From contig CALUIZ010000012.1 of the NCBI GenBank assembly GCA_944320815.1, positions 26,504-90,503 of the forward strand: a stretch of 64,000 nt of DNA, given 5' to 3'. This document shows positions 16,724 through 26,088 of the stretch, one piece after another. Both the position numbers and the translations under genes were made by a program. Position 1 is the first letter of the stretch; every line of letters starts with the position of its first letter. Source of the stretch: an uncultured Phocaeicola sp. GTDB taxonomy: Bacteria; Bacteroidota; Bacteroidia; Bacteroidales; Bacteroidaceae. The notes below the pieces were generated by a model. That model was given only the letters and a program-made list of their open reading frames with translations. It was not told the DNA's origin and did no database searches.

Positions 16724-18412
16724 TCAGTCTTCCATCAACTTGCGATAGCGCACGCGCTTCGGCTCTACGTTGCCCATGCGCTTCATCTTGTTCTCCTCGT
16801 ATTCGGTGTACGAACCTTCGAAATAGAACACTTCACTGTTGCCTTCAAACGCAAGGATATGCGTACAGATACGGTCGAGGAACCAGCGGTCGTGGCTGAT
16901 GACCACAGCACAGCCTGCAAAGTCCTCCAGACCTTCTTCCAAGGCACGCAGGGTATTCACGTCAATGTCATTGGTCGGCTCGTCAAGCAGCAGCACGTTT
17001 CCTTCCTCCTTCAGGGCCATGGCCAGATGCAGACGGTTGCGCTCACCTCCCGAAAGCATACCGCAGAGCTTTTCCTGATCGGAACCGGAGAAGTTGAAGC
17101 GGCTCAGGTAGGCACGGGCATTGATGTCACGGTTACCCATACGGAGCAGTTCGTTTCCGCCGCTGATTACCTGATAGACGGTCTTGTTCGGGTCGATATC
17201 CTTGTGCTGCTGGTCGACATAGGCTACTTTTACCGTATCCCCCACTTCAAACTCTCCCTTGTCCGGCTTTTCGAGTCCCATAATCAGACGGAACAGCGTG
17301 GTTTTTCCCGCACCGTTCGGACCGATGACACCTACAATGCCGTTGGGCGGAAGCATGAAGTTCAGATCGTCAAACAGCAGCTTGTCGCCATATGCCTTGG
17401 CCACATGCTTTGCCTCGATGACCTTGTTTCCCAGACGCGGACCGTTCGGAATGAAGATTTCCAACTTTTCTTCCTTCTCCTTCACATCCTCGTTCAGCAA
17501 CTTGTCGTAGGAGTTCAGACGGGCCTTTCCTTTTGCCTGACGGGCTTTCGGAGCCATGCGCACCCATTCCAGCTCGCGCTCCAGCGTCTTGCGGCGTTTG
17601 CTTGCCACCTTCTCCTCCATCTCCATACGCTTGGTCTTCTGTTCCAGCCAGCTTGAATAGTTTCCTTTCCAGGGGATTCCTTCTCCACGGTCAAGTTCCA
17701 GAATCCATCCGGCCACATGATCAAGGAAGTAACGATCGTGCGTCACGGCGATAACCGTACCCTCATACTGCTGCAGATGCTGTTCGAGCCAGTCGATGCT
17801 TTCCGCATCCAGATGGTTGGTAGGCTCGTCCAGCAACAGGATGTCCGGTTTCTGGAGAAGCAGACGGCACAGAGCCACACGGCGACGCTCACCTCCGGAA
17901 AGGTTCTTCACCGGCTGGTCTTCGGGAGGACAGCGCAGCGCATCCATCGCACGCTCCAGCTTGCTGTCGAGATTCCATGCGTCGGTCGCGTCAATGATGT
18001 CCTGCAGTTCGGCCTGACGGGCAAAGAGCGCGTCCATCTTTTCCGGGTCCTCATAATATTCCGGAAGCCCGAATTTCTGGTTAATCTCTTCATATTCAGC
18101 CAGTGTGTCCACCACATTCTGCACACCTTCCATCACTACTTCTTTCACTGTCTTCTCATTGTCAAGCTGAGGCTCCTGAGCCAGGTAGCCCACCGAATAG
18201 CCCGGCGAGAAAACCACCTCGCCCTGATAGTTCTTCTCTATCCCGGCAATGATTTTCATCAGTGTAGACTTACCTGAACCGTTCAGACCGATGATGCCGA
18301 TCTTGGCTCCATAGAAAAAGGATAGGTAGATGTCTTTCAATACCTGTCTGTTGTTCTGGAATGACTTGCTCACTCCTACCATTGAAAAGATAATTTTCTT
18401 GTCGTCTGCCAT
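16724..18412 (-). CDS. ettA: Energy-dependent translational throttle protein EttA (ABC-F)
   Basis: This soluble ABC-F ATPase binds the ribosomal E site and couples energy state to the first steps of translation elongation. The 562 residues hold two ATPase domains. The first has Walker A GLNGSGKST (about 42-50), signature LSGGERRR and LLLDEPTNHLD. The second has GPNGAGKTT, LSGGERNR and LLLDEPTNDID. Between them lies the basic linker with the arm region (KTLERELEWVRMAPKARQAK). Length, the MADDKKIIFSM start and the linker sequence fit EttA rather than Uup or YheS. The preceding MFS gene ends 19 bp upstream. Confidence 0.95.
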   Translation of the reverse strand: MADDKKIIFSMVGVSKSFQNNRQVLKDIYLSFFYGAKIGIIGLNGSGKSTLMKIIAGIEKNYQGEVVFSPGYSVGYLAQEPQLDNEKTVKEVVMEGVQNVVDTLAEYEEINQKFGLPEYYEDPEKMDALFARQAELQDIIDATDAWNLDSKLERAMDALRCPPEDQPVKNLSGGERRRVALCRLLLQKPDILLLDEPTNHLDAESIDWLEQHLQQYEGTVIAVTHDRYFLDHVAGWILELDRGEGIPWKGNYSSWLEQKTKRMEMEEKVASKRRKTLERELEWVRMAPKARQAKGKARLNSYDKLLNEDVKEKEEKLEIFIPNGPRLGNKVIEAKHVAKAYGDKLLFDDLNFMLPPNGIVGVIGPNGAGKTTLFRLIMGLEKPDKGEFEVGDTVKVAYVDQQHKDIDPNKTVYQVISGGNELLRMGNRDINARAYLSRFNFSGSDQEKLCGMLSGGERNRLHLAMALKEEGNVLLLDEPTNDIDVNTLRALEEGLEDFAGCAVVISHDRWFLDRICTHILAFEGNSEVFYFEGSYTEYEENKMKRMGNVEPKRVRYRKLMED

Positions 18413-18431
18413 ATTCTTTATAGGTTGTTAA

Positions 18432-19598
18432 TTAAATAATGTCTGCATCTTTCAGCTTCCGGATGTAATGACGGTGCACATAGAGCTGGTAAAAGAGCAA
18501 TCCCGCCACGCCAATGACAAAAGCCGTCACAAACGGATTACCTGTAGTCATCCGGGATTCCCATTGGCAAAGCAAATAGCCGGCCGTCACTCCGACTCCC
18601 CAAAAGAGCTGGAACGTGTGATAACCGGTTCCCCGTTCGCAATGGAGCGGGAGGAGAATCATCATCCGCAGAAACTGGTAGAGGGAAAGCCCCAAGCCCA
18701 GACCCGCCAGAACTCCCGCGCATCCGAACGCACGGTGACCGAAATCAGGAAAGCCGAGTATGCCCAACGAGGCAAGCATCAGCAACATTCCCGCACCGTT
18801 CAGCAACCGTCCGCCCACTTTCAGCGTGATGAAACGGCTCACCGGCAAAAATACAAAAAATCCCGCACCCATGTAAAGATAAAAGTGAGTATATCCATAG
18901 CCTACCGTTCCGAGCAGAAAGCCCAGCATGACGGGTACGGTCATCATGTTCAGTCCGGGCAGAAAAGTACGGAACAGCAGGAAGCGGTCGAACGAAAGAA
19001 GCGGGACATCCAAAGGGGCACGGAAACAAACCCGCACTGCAGAAACCAGCAGCACCGACACAAGCGCAAGACATGCCGAGAACATGAACTCCCCATCGGA
19101 CGAGATGACAAAAGGAAGCCCCCCGTTTATCCCCAATACGATTCCTGCCAGTATCCCCACGACTCCGGCCCACGTGAAGCAGGCATTCGCCCGGTCGCGA
19201 TGATGGCTGGGAGTGACATCAATAACCAGCGTGCCTCCCATCGACATCAGGGCCGTTCCGAACATCGCTCCCTGCAGGAGCATCCAGACTATCATCCACC
19301 TCATGTCAGACACATAGCCATAACACATGGTTATTACGGCCAACAGGAGAATGCTGTACACGCACACATGCTTTCTCCTGAAACGGTCCACCAGATAGGC
19401 ATTGAAAGGACCGGAAAGAAAAGGGGCAATTCCGAAAACGGAAGTTATGAGAGCCGCATGCAAGTCATCGCATTCCAGAGCAGCCTGAATCCACCGGTGA
19501 AGGACAGGAAACAGCATATAGACCGAGGCATACAGAAAGACATTCGCCAGCACAAGCAGACAGAAGTTCCGGTTCCACAAACCGTGATTAGTCACCAT
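18432..19598 (-). CDS. MFS transporter
   Basis: This is a 388-residue inner-membrane protein with about twelve helices. The loop between helices 2 and 3 reads VDRFRRKHV (about 70-78), the classical MFS gating motif, and TLVIDVTPSHHRDRANA occupies the loop after helix 4. Similar proteins are annotated as arabinose-efflux-like permeases, but the substrate cannot be predicted. It is close upstream of ettA and may share its transcript. No promoter element was recognised before it. Confidence 0.88.
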   Translation of the reverse strand: MVTNHGLWNRNFCLLVLANVFLYASVYMLFPVLHRWIQAALECDDLHAALITSVFGIAPFLSGPFNAYLVDRFRRKHVCVYSILLLAVITMCYGYVSDMRWMIVWMLLQGAMFGTALMSMGGTLVIDVTPSHHRDRANACFTWAGVVGILAGIVLGINGGLPFVISSDGEFMFSACLALVSVLLVSAVRVCFRAPLDVPLLSFDRFLLFRTFLPGLNMMTVPVMLGFLLGTVGYGYTHFYLYMGAGFFVFLPVSRFITLKVGGRLLNGAGMLLMLASLGILGFPDFGHRAFGCAGVLAGLGLGLSLYQFLRMMILLPLHCERGTGYHTFQLFWGVGVTAGYLLCQWESRMTTGNPFVTAFVIGVAGLLFYQLYVHRHYIRKLKDADII

Positions 19599-19616
19599 TG
19601 TATCTACTTTTATAAA

Positions 19617-19668
19617 TGAAGAGTGAAGAATGAAGAATTAAGAATGAGAAAAATTTCTTCACTCTTCA
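19617..19668. repeat. 14-bp inverted repeat downstream of panB
   Basis: TGAAGAGTGAAGAA (19617-19630) is perfectly inverted at 19655-19668 within a run of GAAGAATGAA-like words that continues to about 19700. It sits after the panB stop and may act as a transcript-end hairpin. Confidence 0.6.
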
Positions 19669-19705
19669 TTCTTTATTCTTCATTCTTTTTGATTCTTCAT
19701 TCAAA

Positions 19706-20527
19706 TCAATATTGTTCCGTTTCATTCGGGAAGCCGCCCGACTTCACATCAGCCACATAATTGCCGATGGCATCGGTCATCACCGTGTTCAGGTCTGCAT
19801 AACGGCGCAGGAACTTCGGACTGAATCCCTTGGTCATGCCCAGCATGTCGGCCACCACAAGCACCTGACCGTCCACTCCGCCTCCGGCACCGATACCGAT
19901 GACCGGAATCGTCAACTCAGAAGCCACACGGGCCGCAAGTTTTGCCGGAACCTTTTCCAGCACGACCGAGAAACATCCGATTTCTTCCAGCACATGTGCG
20001 TCGCGCACCAGCTTTTCAGCCTCCGCATCATCCTTGGCGCGCACTCCATAAGTGCCGAACTTATTGATTGACTGCGGCATGAGTCCCAGATGCCCCATCA
20101 CAGGCACGCCTGCGGCAATAATCCGGGAAAAGGTTTCCTTGTATTCCTCTCCCCCTTCCAGCTTCAAGGCATCCGCTCCCGTCTCCTTCATCATCCGCAC
20201 GGCATTCGCCACACCGTCATACGGGTTTGCCTGATAAGAACCGAAAGGCATGTCCACCACCACCAGCGCACGCCGCACGCCACGGGCCACCGACCTGCCG
20301 TGATAAATCATCTGGTCGACGGTTATCGGAAGCGTGGTCGCATTGCCGGCCATTACATTCGAGGCCGAATCGCCCACCAGAATCACATCCATCCCGGCAC
20401 CGTCCACAATCTGCGCCATAGTGTAATCATAAGCGGTAAGCATGGAGATTTTTTCTCCCTGCCGTTTCATTTCCATCAAACGATGAGTGGTCACCTTACG
20501 GGCGTCACTCGACAAATATCCTGCCAT
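19706..20527 (-). CDS. panB: 3-methyl-2-oxobutanoate hydroxymethyltransferase
   Basis: It transfers a hydroxymethyl group from 5,10-methylene-tetrahydrofolate to 2-oxoisovalerate, giving ketopantoate for pantothenate and CoA. The start at 20527 ([17 protein letters not shown]) gives 273 residues, the normal family length; the open frame extends 21 codons further without family similarity. Visible motifs are [25 protein letters not shown] (metal ligand region), [17 protein letters not shown] [10 protein letters not shown], and [19 protein letters not shown] near the C-terminus completes the barrel. It is cytoplasmic. A promoter element lies at 20652-20659. Confidence 0.95.
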   Translation of the reverse strand: MAGYLSSDARKVTTHRLMEMKRQGEKISMLTAYDYTMAQIVDGAGMDVILVGDSASNVMAGNATTLPITVDQMIYHGRSVARGVRRALVVVDMPFGSYQANPYDGVANAVRMMKETGADALKLEGGEEYKETFSRIIAAGVPVMGHLGLMPQSINKFGTYGVRAKDDAEAEKLVRDAHVLEEIGCFSVVLEKVPAKLAARVASELTIPVIGIGAGGGVDGQVLVVADMLGMTKGFSPKFLRRYADLNTVMTDAIGNYVADVKSGGFPNETEQY

Positions 20528-20651
20528 AAATCTCTTGTTAAAAAAACTTTCAAAAAACAAGCGGCCACTTCGGTCAAAGCAAGCGTTCATTCCATGTGAA
20601 ACAGGCGGCTGCTTTGCGCAAGGAAGGCCGTCGCTCTAACCAAAAACCGGA

Positions 20652-20659
20652 CAAAAGTA
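20652..20659 (-). promoter_or_regulatory. Promoter -7 element for panB
   Basis: The minus strand reads TACTTTTG, an exact TAnnTTTG match, about 125 bp before the panB ATG. Confidence 0.5.
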
Positions 20660-20746
20660 AGGTAAATCTATGGAATAAACAACTTTTCAGGAAAAATCAA
20701 AGAATCAGGCCACGGCTCTTCCATTCTTTTCAATATGCCATTGCCC

Positions 20747-20820
20747 GTAGGGGCGGACCCGTGTGTCCGCCCAGATACATGACATAGCGTTATCGGGCAG
20801 ACACACGGGTCTGCCCCTAC
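20747..20820. repeat. Long GC-rich inverted repeat, REP/MITE-like
   Basis: The 26-bp arm starting GTAGGGGCGGACCCGTGTG (20747-20772) is inverted at 20795-20820 with only two differences, across a 22-bp loop. It lies in the gap between the HAD gene end and panB. The composition is unlike the surrounding intergenic DNA, suggesting a dispersed palindromic element. It could also end HAD transcripts. Confidence 0.7.
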
Positions 20821-20860
20821 AGTTAAATGAAAATAATCCGCGGTTCAGAACAAAAGCAGG

Positions 20861-21508
20861 TTACAACAGCTTACTCATCTCTTCATAACCGAACCCCTTG
20901 AAGTCGGGAATCACCACCGCACACTTGTCTTCAATCGCCTCCTTCGGGTTTGTCGTACTCAGGCCCACGACCGGCATTCCTGCCGCATTTCCCGCCTCCA
21001 GGCCATGAAAGGAATCCTCGAACACCACACAATTCTCCGGAACAGTGCCGAACACTTCCGCACCGAGCAGAAAGCAGTCGGGAGCAGGTTTGGAGCGGGC
21101 GAACATCTCCGCCGTCAGAATACGGTCAACCAACTGTTTCAGTTCCGGATGGACAGCATACACGCTGGCCATCTTCTGCTCGTTCGAACTTGTCACGATG
21201 GCAATCTTCACCCCATGCGCATGGAGTTCACGCATGAAGTCCACCACCCCCGGAACATATTCATAGTTCATATTTTCCTCAAAACGGTTCAGCCCGTCCG
21301 TTATCTCCTCCTGTTCCTTCTCCATCCCGGCAAAATAGCGGTCGTAAATCTGCCGGAGGGTCTGCCCCTTGATTATTTTTCCGAATTCCTCATATTCAGG
21401 ATGATATTTCTTTCCCACCTCATTCCAGAAGATGCTATACTGCGATTCCGTGTCCATCACCACCCCGTCGAAATCAAAAAGGGCGGCCACACATTTTGTC
21501 AAGTCCAT
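20861..21508 (-). CDS. HAD-superfamily phosphatase, beta-phosphoglucomutase-like
   Basis: This 215-residue cytoplasmic hydrolase has HAD motif I FDFDGVVMDTE (12-22, nucleophile and acid Asp), motif II IVTSSNE (about 103-109), motif III Lys in ARSKPAPDCF and motif IV VVFEDSFHG. A helical cap lies between motifs I and II, as in subfamily IA beta-phosphoglucomutase-type enzymes. The likely substrate is a small phosphosugar or phosphorylated metabolite, but it cannot be named. The next gene downstream is panB, across a repeat; I see no functional link. Confidence 0.88.
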   Translation of the reverse strand: MDLTKCVAALFDFDGVVMDTESQYSIFWNEVGKKYHPEYEEFGKIIKGQTLRQIYDRYFAGMEKEQEEITDGLNRFEENMNYEYVPGVVDFMRELHAHGVKIAIVTSSNEQKMASVYAVHPELKQLVDRILTAEMFARSKPAPDCFLLGAEVFGTVPENCVVFEDSFHGLEAGNAAGMPVVGLSTTNPKEAIEDKCAVVIPDFKGFGYEEMSKLL

Positions 21509-21574
21509 TCCGATTCTGTTTTAAATTTAGTTTGATTTAACGGCGCAAAGTTCATAAATATCCTTTCATCTTCC

Positions 21575-21582
21575 TAACTTTG
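21575..21582 (+). promoter_or_regulatory. Promoter -7 element for the MATE gene
   Basis: TAACTTTG matches TAnnTTTG and lies 31 bp before the ATG at 21614. Confidence 0.55.
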
Positions 21583-21613
21583 CAGCGCAATTTTAACGAA
21601 AGAATACACAAAA

Positions 21614-22960
21614 ATGGAAACTAACAATCCGCATGTGCTTGGGGAAGCACCTATCGGGAAACTGCTGTGGCAGTATTCCATTCCGGCCATCATCGGCATG
21701 ACATTGACTTCATTATACAACATCATCGACAGCATTTTCATCGGACACGGGGTCGGCGCGCTGGCCATCACGGCACTCGCCATCACCTTCCCGCTGATGA
21801 ACCTGATCATCGCCTTCAGCACGCTGGTGGGCGTAGGAGGGGCCACTCTTTCGTCCATCCGTCTCGGACAGAAGGATGTGCAGGGAGCGGAAGACATTCT
21901 GGGGAATGTCACCATCATGTGTGTGGTCAATGCGGTGGTGTTCGGGAGCATCTCACTGATTTTTCTTGACCCGATTCTTTATTTCTTCGGTGCCACGGAA
22001 GCCACAATCGGCTATGCACGCGACTTCATGCGGGTGATTCTGCTGGGCACTCCCATTTCGTATGTCATGATCGGACTGAACAATGTGATGCGCGCCACGG
22101 GATATCCGAAAAAAGCAATGCTCTCGTCCATGCTGACCGTAGGCTGCAACATCGTGTTCGCTCCGATATTCATCTTCTGGCTCGGCTGGGGAATGCACGG
22201 AGCCGCCCTCGCCACCATACTCTCGCAGTTCATCGGGATGATTTGGGTGCTCTATCATTTCTACAGCAAAGAAAGCTACATCCGGTTCCAGAAAAAACGT
22301 TTCCGCCTGAAGAAGAAAATCATCGGCAATGTGTTCGCCATCGGCATGTCGCCTTTCGTGATGAACGTGTGCGCCTGCTGTGTCACCATCTTCATCAACA
22401 ACAGTCTGCTCAACTATGGAGGCGACCTTTCCATCGGAGCGTTCGGCATCCAGAACCGGATTCTGATTCTTTTCGTCATGATTGTGATGGGTATCACGAT
22501 GGGCATGCAGCCTATCACAGGCTACAACTATGGTGCGCAGCATTATGACCGTGTGAAACGCACGCTGAAACTGGGAATGATTGCCGCCACGCTCATCACC
22601 ACTTTCGGATTTCTGATCGGGGAACTGGTGCCGGGGATGTTTGTGGGAATGTTCACCACCAACGACGAACTGACGGCCCAGGCTACGGTAGCCCTCCGCT
22701 TCGGCATAGCGGCATTTCCGGTGGTGGGGGCACAGATTGTCGTCACCCAATTCTTCCAGTCAATCGGGAAAGCCAAGATTTCAATCTTCCTCTCCCTCTC
22801 CCGCCAGCTCCTTTTCCTGCTCCCGGGCCTTGCACTGCTGCCACTGGCCTACGGACTGAACGGAGTATGGCTGAGTATGCCGGTATCCGATTTTCTGGCC
22901 TATGCGGTGGCCGCGCTGATGCTCGCCCACCACTACCGGACAAAAATGAAAGTCAACTGA
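21614..22960 (+). CDS. MATE family efflux transporter
   Basis: This is a 448-residue inner-membrane protein with about twelve helices in two homologous halves, typical of multidrug and toxin extrusion proteins driven by Na+ or H+. Family-like features are KLLWQYSIPAIIGMTLTSLYN at the start, VGGATLSSIRLGQKD after helix 2, and MGITMGMQPITGYNYGAQ in the second half. Substrates are unknown. It has its own promoter element and converges with mntH, the two 3' ends overlapping by 8 bp. Confidence 0.92.
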   Translation: METNNPHVLGEAPIGKLLWQYSIPAIIGMTLTSLYNIIDSIFIGHGVGALAITALAITFPLMNLIIAFSTLVGVGGATLSSIRLGQKDVQGAEDILGNVTIMCVVNAVVFGSISLIFLDPILYFFGATEATIGYARDFMRVILLGTPISYVMIGLNNVMRATGYPKKAMLSSMLTVGCNIVFAPIFIFWLGWGMHGAALATILSQFIGMIWVLYHFYSKESYIRFQKKRFRLKKKIIGNVFAIGMSPFVMNVCACCVTIFINNSLLNYGGDLSIGAFGIQNRILILFVMIVMGITMGMQPITGYNYGAQHYDRVKRTLKLGMIAATLITTFGFLIGELVPGMFVGMFTTNDELTAQATVALRFGIAAFPVVGAQIVVTQFFQSIGKAKISIFLSLSRQLLFLLPGLALLPLAYGLNGVWLSMPVSDFLAYAVAALMLAHHYRTKMKVN

Positions 22961-24206
22961 AAAGCAACATGACGTTGAGCACGGAAACCGCAACGGCGAT
23001 GGAATAAAGCACAAAAGTGCTCCAGCGTGAATTGGCATACTCGCCCATCACGCGCTTTGAGGAAGTGAGCCCCACCTGAAGGAATACGGTGAAGGGAAGC
23101 TGTATGCTCAGGACCATCTGCGAAATGATGAGCCCCTGAAAAGGATTGTCAATGAAAAGAATGACCAGCAGTGCCAGTCCCAATGAAAGAAGGATTCCCA
23201 CACGCGAGTGAATATCCTTGATGTGATAAGACTCGCCGAACATTCCGGCAAAGATGGAGCCTGCCGCCATTCCGCTCGTGACGGTGGACGAAAGTCCGGC
23301 CATAAGCAAGGCCAGAGCGAAAACAGTGCCCGCCTGACTCCCCAACAGTGGGGTAAGCAAAGCTCCGGCCTGCTGAAGCTCTTCCACATGTACCCCGCTG
23401 ACAAAGAAAGTGGAGGCGGCCAGCAGAATCATCGCACTGTTGATGGCCCATCCCACACCCATAGAAAACAGCGTGTCATAAAACTCATACTTGAGCAGAC
23501 GGCGGATGGAGGTGTCGTCACGCTTATGGTATTCCCGGCTCTGCACCACCTCGGAATGCAGAAACAGGTTGTGGGGCATCACCACCGCCCCCAGCACGCT
23601 CATAATGATAATCAAACTGCCCTCCGGAAAACTCGGAACCACCCATGAACGGGCAGCCATAGGCCAGTCTATATCTACAAGAAACAACTCATAAAGGAAA
23701 GAAAGTCCGATGACAGACACAAAACCGATAATGGAACGCTCGATACGCTTATAAGAATTGGTGAAAAGCAAAATCACCACAAGAACCGCCGTAAGCAACG
23801 CACCCCAAATGACAGGCATTCCCACAAGCATTTGCAAGGCAATGGCTCCGCCCAGAATCTCTGCCAGCGAAGTGGAAACGGAAGCCAGCACAGCACTCCA
23901 CAATACGGGACGGGCCACCCACGACGGCGCATACTTGGCGGCCGCCTCACTCAGGCACAATCCCGTAACAATGCCTAAATGTGCCACATTATGCTGCAAC
24001 ACAATCAACATGACGGTGGACAGAGTGACCACCCACAACAATGAATAACCGAACTCGGAACCGGCGGCGAAATTGGAGGCCCAATTGCCCGGGTCAATGA
24101 ACCCGACCGTCACCAGCAGGCCGGGACCGATATACCTGAAGAAATCAAGACCACCCAAATAACGTTTGTGGTCACGACGCTTCAGCTCTTTAATCACATT
24201 CCACAT
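22953..24206 (-). CDS. mntH: Nramp-family Mn2+/Fe2+ transporter
   Basis: This 417-residue inner-membrane transporter takes up divalent metal with protons. It has the two metal-binding signatures of true Nramp proteins: DPGN at 38-41 in the first helix and MPHN at 210-213 in the sixth, including the Met that favours transition metals. The C-terminus is shorter than in some homologues but the eleven-helix core appears complete. No MntR-type binding site could be recognised upstream. Convergent overlap with the MATE gene means each transcript end runs into the other gene. Confidence 0.92.
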   Translation of the reverse strand: MWNVIKELKRRDHKRYLGGLDFFRYIGPGLLVTVGFIDPGNWASNFAAGSEFGYSLLWVVTLSTVMLIVLQHNVAHLGIVTGLCLSEAAAKYAPSWVARPVLWSAVLASVSTSLAEILGGAIALQMLVGMPVIWGALLTAVLVVILLFTNSYKRIERSIIGFVSVIGLSFLYELFLVDIDWPMAARSWVVPSFPEGSLIIIMSVLGAVVMPHNLFLHSEVVQSREYHKRDDTSIRRLLKYEFYDTLFSMGVGWAINSAMILLAASTFFVSGVHVEELQQAGALLTPLLGSQAGTVFALALLMAGLSSTVTSGMAAGSIFAGMFGESYHIKDIHSRVGILLSLGLALLVILFIDNPFQGLIISQMVLSIQLPFTVFLQVGLTSSKRVMGEYANSRWSTFVLYSIAVAVSVLNVMLLFS

Positions 24207-24285
24207 GGCATATCTTCTTTAATGACAACAAATAAAAACGCAATGAAGATACGCAAAGTTCACAAAAATAAAAAATCCGCAGAAA

Positions 24286-25548
24286 TTAGTATGACAGGGC
24301 TGGAACGAAACGTTCCCATCCTGCCGCCCTGTACCAGGCGATTGAAGTGCGATAATACTTATCCCAAGTATCTTTGATTCCCTGATCGGGGTAATACATC
24401 CCGATGCCGCAGAAACGGTTCCCGTCCACTATCACACCTCCGAACTCATAATCCGAACCCGACAGGCAGGATTTCGCCACGACAGTCTCATCAAGCGCAC
24501 TTTGAATGCTTTCCGGTATCTGCCCTCCATTCAGACTGCAGAAAAAATCACCTACATCAAATGAAAAATACTGATAATCTATTCTCTTTGAATGATATAT
24601 CCCATATTGCTGAACAGCCTCATAGTCCAATTCACGCAATTCGGAAGCATACGTTTCCAGCCCACGTCCGACCGCATCTGCAAATTCTTCCATCTTCGAA
24701 CAATCCACCAGCGCACATGTCCCCCATTGTTTTCTTTCTTTATTGAAAGAGATAAAATCATCACATATCTGGGGAAAAACAGAAACGTCATCATAAAGCT
24801 TTGAAAGAATCTGACGATACGGAAAACCGTAAACAGGAGTTTCCATCACGGAACCAATCATATAATCTGTCACATTGCGCAACTCATAAGCCACTTCCGC
24901 CGTCCCCATCATACAGGCATCAAAAAGAATAAAGTCCAGCTTCTGCGGAAAACAGGAAGCCAGAACGCTTGCCATCACAGGAATATCAATATTATAACCA
25001 TTGTCATCCCCGAATGACTTTGACTGTACGGAATTGCCTTCAAGCCAACTGGTAGCATGAGATCCGAAAATCAATCCATAGCTGTCCGAAGGAGCAATCT
25101 CCTGCATTTCCAGAAGCACTTGGCGCATTGTCATCGGATCGACAGCCACATATGAGCCATCGTCCGGATAAACTTTTTTTCTCGCCTGTTCCACTACATT
25201 GTCGAAAGTGACCGTCGCTCCGCTCAAAGCCGGAACCCCGTTGACATATCCATTCCCTTCGCAGACAAACTCCATCAGCGTAGGCCCCTCAAAAGTCTGG
25301 TCGTCCGGAACTGGACGATAATATACCAACAACGTGCAAGTGTCCGTCATGGCCGACAAAGCCTGATACATCCACTCTACATTATCTTCCAGATAGCTGT
25401 CCAAATTATTGTTCGCCACCAGATAAGCCAACACCGTGCGTCCTTTTCGCACCCCCGGCTTATTTTCCGGAATCTCATTCGAGCATGAAGCCAGCACGAC
25501 TATCGCACACAGAAGAATACAGCCGAAACATTTCCTCATCCGCGTCAT
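24286..25548 (-). CDS. Clostripain-like (C11) cysteine peptidase lipoprotein
   Basis: This is a secreted protease of the clostripain family, probably anchored in the outer membrane. The first 22 residues form a lipoprotein signal ending VVLASC (Cys22). The catalytic dyad is visible: His164 in FGSHATSW and Cys212 in LFDACMMG. The 420-residue length is normal. Its ATG overlaps the stop of the preceding small gene by 4 bp, so they are translated together. Clostripain relatives cut after Arg/Lys; the target here is unknown. A second ATG at 25539 is an alternative start. Confidence 0.9.
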   Translation of the reverse strand: MTRMRKCFGCILLCAIVVLASCSNEIPENKPGVRKGRTVLAYLVANNNLDSYLEDNVEWMYQALSAMTDTCTLLVYYRPVPDDQTFEGPTLMEFVCEGNGYVNGVPALSGATVTFDNVVEQARKKVYPDDGSYVAVDPMTMRQVLLEMQEIAPSDSYGLIFGSHATSWLEGNSVQSKSFGDDNGYNIDIPVMASVLASCFPQKLDFILFDACMMGTAEVAYELRNVTDYMIGSVMETPVYGFPYRQILSKLYDDVSVFPQICDDFISFNKERKQWGTCALVDCSKMEEFADAVGRGLETYASELRELDYEAVQQYGIYHSKRIDYQYFSFDVGDFFCSLNGGQIPESIQSALDETVVAKSCLSGSDYEFGGVIVDGNRFCGIGMYYPDQGIKDTWDKYYRTSIAWYRAAGWERFVPALSY

Positions 25549-25952
25549 TCCCAGTCAGGCTTTTCAAATTTAAAGTCAGGACTCACGTTCAGAAGTACCA
25601 GAGATCCCCCTTTCTTATATTTCTCTTTCAATTTGTCTATCTCCTTCTGCAGATTCTTCTTTTTCCGGTTAAAGAACATGAAACAGGTACGATTCTTTCC
25701 ACCTTCCTCCCGTTCCAGGAAGTCCTTCAACTGAAAACTATATGCTGATCGCGCCACCAACATTCCGTTTCCGTCCACAGCGGCACTGTCGAGATACTGC
25801 ACGTCCGTAAAATAGACAAGTGAGTCCGTAAAAGAAGCAGAGACACCTGCCAGATAGACCCCATATTTATTTTTATCTTTCGGCTGCTTGCCCACGGCAG
25901 AAACAGCGAGCAAGGCCATGAAAAAGAAACAAACAATTTTTGTACTACGCAT
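25545..25952 (-). CDS. Small secreted protein co-encoded with the C11 peptidase
   Basis: The 135-residue protein starts with a signal peptide (MRSTKIVCFFFMALLAVSAVG, cleaved at about 21). A mixed region with SFTDSLVYFTDVQYLDSAAV follows, then a charged coil (KKKNLQKEIDKLKEKYKKGG) and a short tail. I do not recognise a family, though a similar short periplasmic protein pattern occurs in Bacteroides. The frame is open to 26081, but the promoter element at 25975-25982 fixes the start near 25952. The 4-bp overlap with the peptidase gene suggests a joint role such as partner or inhibitor; that is inference. Confidence 0.72.
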   Translation of the reverse strand: MRSTKIVCFFFMALLAVSAVGKQPKDKNKYGVYLAGVSASFTDSLVYFTDVQYLDSAAVDGNGMLVARSAYSFQLKDFLEREEGGKNRTCFMFFNRKKKNLQKEIDKLKEKYKKGGSLVLLNVSPDFKFEKPDWE

Positions 25953-25974
25953 AATCTTTCCAATTAACAGGGCA

Positions 25975-25982
25975 CAAAAGTA
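25975..25982 (-). promoter_or_regulatory. Promoter -7 element for the C11 peptidase operon
   Basis: The minus strand reads TACTTTTG, exact TAnnTTTG, 23 bp before the ATG at 25952. It rules out the longer upstream frame. Confidence 0.6.
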
Positions 25983-26033
25983 AACATTTATAGACAAAAA
26001 CCGAAAGATAAGATAAAAATTAACAAAAGAAAA

Positions 26034-26059
26034 GAGGCAAGCATCTCTATGCCCACCTC
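26034..26059 (-). terminator. Intrinsic terminator of rpoD
   Basis: Read leftward, GAGGTGGGCA (26059-26050) pairs over ten positions, three of them G-U, with TGCTTGCCTC (26043-26034). TTTTCTTTTG follows. It begins 30 bp after the rpoD stop. Confidence 0.65.
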
Positions 26060-26088
26060 TCCTTGTTTTTTCGGAAACCACGCCTCTC

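Noticed and set aside
18468..19619. 383-codon open frame on the plus strand
   Set aside because: It is antisense to an MFS transporter gene; Gln/His/Arg-rich translation without domains.
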